Both the position numbers and the translations under genes were made by a program. A stretch of 64,000 bases of DNA, from assembly GCA_900468805.1 (NCBI GenBank), contig UEIF01000012.1, positions 124,001 to 188,000 on the forward strand, given 5' to 3'. The notes below the pieces were generated by a model. It was given only the letters and a program-made list of their open reading frames with translations, was not told where the DNA came from and made no database searches. The DNA is from Hyphomicrobiales bacterium. GTDB lineage: Bacteria; Pseudomonadota; Alphaproteobacteria; Rhizobiales; Rhizobiaceae. Positions 60,656-64,000 of the stretch are shown here, piece by piece. Within the stretch, counting starts at the first letter, position 1, and the number at the start of each line of letters is the position of its first letter.

Positions 60656-61885
60656 ATGAAGAAAATGACGCTCCTGCTCGCCGGTACCATGCTGCTTGGC
60701 GCTGCCGGCCTTGTGAATGCGGACGACAAACTGATGGCCGAGGTCTTTACCTCCTGGACATCAGGTGGCGAGGGCCGCGCCGTCGACGCCATCAAGAAGG
60801 AATTCGAAAAGCGCGGCGGCATGTGGGAGAGCTCCACGATCGCCGGCTTCGAAAATGCCAATGCCGCCTTCCAGAACCGCCTCGTCGCCGGCGATCCGCC
60901 GACCGCAAAGCAGGTCGTCGTCGGCAAGGACCCGGCCGAATTGATCGAGCAGGGCCTGATGAACCCGATGGATGAAGTGGCGGCTGCCGGCAAGTGGAAG
61001 GATGCGCTTCCGAAGGCACTCTATGACTACATCACCTATGACGGCAAAGTTTATCTGACGCCGACCGGTATCCACGGCGAAAGCTGGATGTTCTATTCCA
61101 AGGATGTCTTCAGCAAGGCCGCGATCACCGAAGAGCCCAAGGACTGGGACGCCTTCTTCGCCGACATGGACAAGCTGAAGGCCGCGGGCTTGACGCCTAT
61201 CGCCTGGGGCGGCCAAGGCTGGCAGGAAGTGAAGGTCTTCAACATGGTGCTCCTGTCCCAGGTGGGCATGGACGGCTTCATGAAGATCTATGCCGAAAAG
61301 GATCAGGCAGCCCTGACCTCCGACGGTGTCAAGAAGGCGCTCGAAATCTTCGGCAAAATGCGGGCCTATGTCGATGAAGGCTCTGCCGGTCGCAACTGGA
61401 ACGACGCAACCGCCATGGTCATCACCGGCAAGGCTGGCGTGCAGTTCATGGGTGATTGGGCCAAGGGCGAATTCACGGCTGCCGGCAAAGTCGCTGACAA
61501 GGATTTCGGCTGCGCCATCTCTCCCGCTTCCCCAGGCCTGATCTATATCTCGGACGCTTTCGCTTATCTGAAGACGAACGATGCCAACCAGGACGCAGCG
61601 CAGAAGCTGTTGGCCGAGGTCGTCATGGACCCAGCAGTTCAGGTCGAATTCTCGCTCAACAAGGGCTCGATCCCCGCGCGCATCGATGTCGATAAGTCCA
61701 AGTTCGACGCCTGCACCCAGAAGGGCATGGCCTTCATGGCCGAGGGCAAGATCGTTCCCGAACACGCCATCACCACGACGCCGGAGCAGGTGGGCGCTCT
61801 GACCGACTTCATCGGCGAATTCTGGGCCAATCCGTCCGCTGATGTCGATGCATCGGCTGCGCAGTTCGCCGCGATCTTCGAGTAA
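60656..61885 (+). CDS. Sugar ABC transporter substrate-binding protein (family 1, MalE-like)
   Basis: 409 residues from ATG 60656, with AAGAGGTGG upstream. Signal peptide MKKMTLLLAGTMLLGAAGLV, cleavage near NAD. The mature domain resembles glucose/mannose-type binding proteins: EVFTSWTSGGEGRAVDAIKK, FQNRLVAGDPPTAKQVVVGK, ESWMFYSKDVFSKAAI, GWQEVKVFNMVLLSQVG and GKAGVQFMGDWAKGEF. A small GGCCC/GGGCC hairpin at 60620-60637 before it may keep its message abundant. Substrate a mono- or disaccharide, not determined. Confidence 0.9.
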   Translation: MKKMTLLLAGTMLLGAAGLVNADDKLMAEVFTSWTSGGEGRAVDAIKKEFEKRGGMWESSTIAGFENANAAFQNRLVAGDPPTAKQVVVGKDPAELIEQGLMNPMDEVAAAGKWKDALPKALYDYITYDGKVYLTPTGIHGESWMFYSKDVFSKAAITEEPKDWDAFFADMDKLKAAGLTPIAWGGQGWQEVKVFNMVLLSQVGMDGFMKIYAEKDQAALTSDGVKKALEIFGKMRAYVDEGSAGRNWNDATAMVITGKAGVQFMGDWAKGEFTAAGKVADKDFGCAISPASPGLIYISDAFAYLKTNDANQDAAQKLLAEVVMDPAVQVEFSLNKGSIPARIDVDKSKFDACTQKGMAFMAEGKIVPEHAITTTPEQVGALTDFIGEFWANPSADVDASAAQFAAIFE

Positions 61886-61959
61886 GATCGGACAAGCCTG
61901 TCGCCTGCACCGCACCACCGGTGCAGGCGGCTTTCGAAGCCCCTTGCAAAGACGCTCTG

Positions 61960-62850
61960 ATGAAACGGAAGCATAACCGCTCGAAGGCGGCGCTCATCGC
62001 TCTCATCCCGACCTGGGCTGCGGTGGTCGTAGTCTACCTCGGCACCATGGTCTGGTCGGTGACCCTGTCCTTCACCAATTCGCGGCTGTTCCCGTCATGG
62101 AACTTCGTCGGGTTCGAGCAATATTCCAAGCTGTTTCAGACCGCCAAATGGCTGGTCTCCTTCCAGAACCTGGTCATCTTTGGCGTGCTCTACGTCTTCG
62201 GCTGCCTGTTTGTCGGCTTCCTCCTTGCTGCCGCCCTCGATCGCAAGGTGCGCTTCGAAAGCGCTTTCCGGACGATCTTCCTCTATCCCTATGCCATGTC
62301 CTTCGTCGTCACCGGCCTGATCTGGCAATGGATGATGAACCCGACGCTCGGCGTTCAGGCAAGTGTACGTGCGCTTGGCTGGCAGAGTTTCACCTTCGAC
62401 TGGATCATCAACCGGGATCTTGCGATCTACGCGGTGGTGATCGCGGCCCTCTGGCAGGGCGCGGGCCTCGTCATGATCCTTGTGCTGGCCGGCATGCGCG
62501 GTATCGACGGTGAGCAGTGGCGCGCTGCGCGCATCGACGGCATTCCCGTCTGGCGCATCTATGTTTCGATCATCCTGCCGCAGCTGACGCCGGCCTTTGC
62601 CGCCGCCGGCACGCTGCTCTCCATGGGCGTGATCAAAACCTACGATATCGTTGTGGCGCTCACCAATGGCGGACCGGGATCGGCGACCGAGGTGCCGGCG
62701 AAATTCATTATGGACAATCTGTTCCAGCGTCAGAATCTCGGCCTTGCGACAGCAGCCGCGACCGTCCTGCTTCTGACCGTGCTGATCCTCGTCGCACCCT
62801 TCCGCTACGCCCAATATATCCGCGCCCGGCGCCAGGCAGGTACGTTATGA
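61960..62850 (+). CDS. Sugar ABC transporter permease 1 (MalF-like)
   Basis: 296 residues from ATG 61960; a GTG at 61921 in frame would add 13 residues. Six predicted helices, beginning with AALIALIPTWAAVVVVYLGT. The EAA loop lies at QWRAARIDGIPVWRIYVSII followed by LPQLTPAF. One half of the membrane channel of the sugar importer. Stop codon overlaps the start of the second permease. Confidence 0.9.
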   Translation: MKRKHNRSKAALIALIPTWAAVVVVYLGTMVWSVTLSFTNSRLFPSWNFVGFEQYSKLFQTAKWLVSFQNLVIFGVLYVFGCLFVGFLLAAALDRKVRFESAFRTIFLYPYAMSFVVTGLIWQWMMNPTLGVQASVRALGWQSFTFDWIINRDLAIYAVVIAALWQGAGLVMILVLAGMRGIDGEQWRAARIDGIPVWRIYVSIILPQLTPAFAAAGTLLSMGVIKTYDIVVALTNGGPGSATEVPAKFIMDNLFQRQNLGLATAAATVLLLTVLILVAPFRYAQYIRARRQAGTL

Positions 62851-63725
62851 TCCATCCCCGCGGCCCCAGGCCGACGCAGATTACCGTGGCGCGCATCGGC
62901 CTTTATGCCTTCCTCATCTCCGCCGCGCTGTTCTTCGCCGTGCCGCTTTACGTGATGATCGTCACGTCGCTGAAGACCATGGACGAGATCCGCCTGGGGC
63001 AGATTTTCGCCCTGCCGCTGCGCCTGGATTTTACCGCTTGGAAGACGGCCTGGGCCGGTGCTTGTGCCGGGAGCGAATGCACCGGAGTACGCATGGGCTT
63101 CCTGAATTCGGTGAAGATCACCGTACCGGCCGTTGTCATCTCCGTCCTGATCGGCGCGATCAACGGTTATGCACTCTCCTTCTGGCGCCCGAAGGCAGGA
63201 CGCCTTATGTTCGGCCTTCTGATGGCTGGCGCGCTGGTGCCCTACCAGATCTTTCTCTATCCGCTCGTGCGCGCCATGGCGGTGATGGGCTTTTACAACA
63301 GCCTCGGCGGCATTATTCTGGTGCATGTGCTGTTTGGCCTGCCGCTGGTGACGCTGCTCTTCCGCAACTACTTCGTCACCATTCCGGAAGAGCTCTTCAA
63401 GGCAGCGCGCGTCGATGGCGCCGGCTTCTGGCGGATTTTCATCGAGATCATGCTGCCAATGGCGCTTCCGATGATCGTCGTCGCCTCGATGTTCCAGTTC
63501 ACGGGCATCTGGAACGACTTCCTGCTCGGCGTCGTCTTTGCCGGACGCGACAATCTGCCGATGACCGTACAGCTCAACAACGTCGTCAACACGACGATGG
63601 GCGAGCGCAACTACAACGTCAACATGGCGGCCACCATCCTCACCGCCATCATTCCGCTCGCCATCTATTTCGTATCCGGACGCTGGTTCGTCCGCGGGAT
63701 CGCGGCCGGCGCCGTCAAGGGGTAA
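62847..63725 (+). CDS. Sugar ABC transporter permease 2 (MalG-like)
   Basis: 292 residues from ATG 62847, overlapping the first permease by four bases. The EAA loop is ELFKAARVDGAGFWRIFIEI followed by MLPMALPMIVVASMFQF; ends with AIYFVSGRWFVRGIAAGAVK, the usual MalG-type C-terminus that contacts the ATPase. The loop after helix 1 contains an insertion with two cysteines (WAGACAGSECTGVRMGF). Confidence 0.9.
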   Translation: MIHPRGPRPTQITVARIGLYAFLISAALFFAVPLYVMIVTSLKTMDEIRLGQIFALPLRLDFTAWKTAWAGACAGSECTGVRMGFLNSVKITVPAVVISVLIGAINGYALSFWRPKAGRLMFGLLMAGALVPYQIFLYPLVRAMAVMGFYNSLGGIILVHVLFGLPLVTLLFRNYFVTIPEELFKAARVDGAGFWRIFIEIMLPMALPMIVVASMFQFTGIWNDFLLGVVFAGRDNLPMTVQLNNVVNTTMGERNYNVNMAATILTAIIPLAIYFVSGRWFVRGIAAGAVKG

Positions 63726-63731
63726 GGCTGA

Positions 63732-64000
63732 ATGCACTCTGCTGTTTCCATCAAAGACCTGAAGATTAGCTACGGCGACCATACGGTGATCGAACAGATG
63801 TCGCTCGATATCGCACCGAAGGAATTCCTCGTCCTGCTCGGCCCGTCCGGCTGCGGCAAGTCGACCTTGCTGAACGCGATCGCCGGTCTTTCCGACATCA
63901 CCGACGGGGAAATCTGGATCTCGGGGGAAAACGTTACCTGGGAAGAACCGAAGGACCGTGGCATCGGCATGGTGTTTCAGTCCTATGCGCTCTATCCCCG
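63732..64000 (+). CDS. Sugar ABC transporter ATP-binding protein, MalK/UgpC-like (3' truncated by window edge)
   Basis: The first 89 codons from ATG 63732 are visible. Walker [20 protein letters not shown] and the Q-loop [13 protein letters not shown] are intact, with a start ([20 protein letters not shown]) typical of MalK-type ATPases. It lies six bases after the second permease and completes the importer. The remainder, including the signature and regulatory domain, is outside the window. Confidence 0.9.
   Translation, partial: MHSAVSIKDLKISYGDHTVIEQMSLDIAPKEFLVLLGPSGCGKSTLLNAIAGLSDITDGEIWISGENVTWEEPKDRGIGMVFQSYALYP

Noticed and set aside
1..64000. CRISPR arrays, transposons, prophage or origin sequences
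   Set aside because: No regularly spaced repeats, transposase or integrase motifs, or clustered replication boxes were seen on reading through.

Overview
The window reads as alphaproteobacterial DNA of the Rhizobium/Agrobacterium type. The evidence is a fairly high GC content, dense gene packing, many solute transporters (at least four ABC systems plus MFS, RND, SLC13, AbgT and GltS carriers), LysR, LacI, TetR, AraC and XRE regulators beside catabolic genes, and a YcaO-TfuA pair. No rRNA, tRNA, CRISPR array, insertion sequence or replication origin was seen. The species, and whether this is chromosome or a large plasmid, cannot be decided from the sequence alone.

Left part (1-15.3 kb): the 3' end of a NicC-like 6-hydroxynicotinate monooxygenase, a PcaD-like hydrolase and an MFS carrier form an aromatic or N-heterocycle catabolic unit. 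Next come an ACS-type MFS carrier divergent from a glycerate 2-kinase (TtuD-type), a DUF1989 protein divergent from a LysR regulator, and a PAS-GGDEF diguanylate cyclase. A five-gene sulfonate operon follows (binding protein, permease, ATPase, two flavin-dependent monooxygenases), closed by a strong hairpin.

Middle (15.3-31 kb): EmrAB multidrug efflux with a divergent TetR gene; a strip of small genes (23-aa hydrophobic peptide, 96-aa protein, BrnA-like antitoxin without a visible toxin); Gfa; a fragment that looks like the tail of a GntR regulator; a ProC-like reductase with a PuuR-like regulator and an omega-amino-acid aminotransferase. Then a sugar ABC system whose two permease domains are fused in one polypeptide, a broken AraC gene, and an unusual beta-solenoid/membrane protein.

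31-46 kb: a seven-gene Mrp/Mbh-like cation-proton antiporter operon ending in a 1038-aa protein made of two tandem antiporter domains; a DUF900 lipoprotein hydrolase; an RND efflux pair; a DUF1269 protein; an AI-2E-family membrane protein; and an AraC regulator preceded by a coupled small ORF.

46-53 kb: four minus-strand genes (GltS, SLC13, peptidase T-like M20 peptidase, AbgT) suggest uptake and hydrolysis of glutamyl compounds or small peptides. A glycine-zipper lipoprotein follows.

53.3-58.1 kb is the most notable part. It reads XRE regulator, winged-helix/TPR regulator, 72-aa peptide, YcaO, TfuA and 83-aa protein, all on the plus strand with tight spacing over the first five. YcaO plus TfuA is the known enzyme pair for ATP-dependent backbone thioamidation, so this is probably an uncharacterised RiPP pathway or a thioamidated small protein. 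I do not recognise the 72-aa candidate substrate. The right edge (58.3-64 kb) is a LacI-controlled sugar ABC operon with a TIM-barrel isomerase and two matching 16-bp operators. Its ATPase runs off the window.
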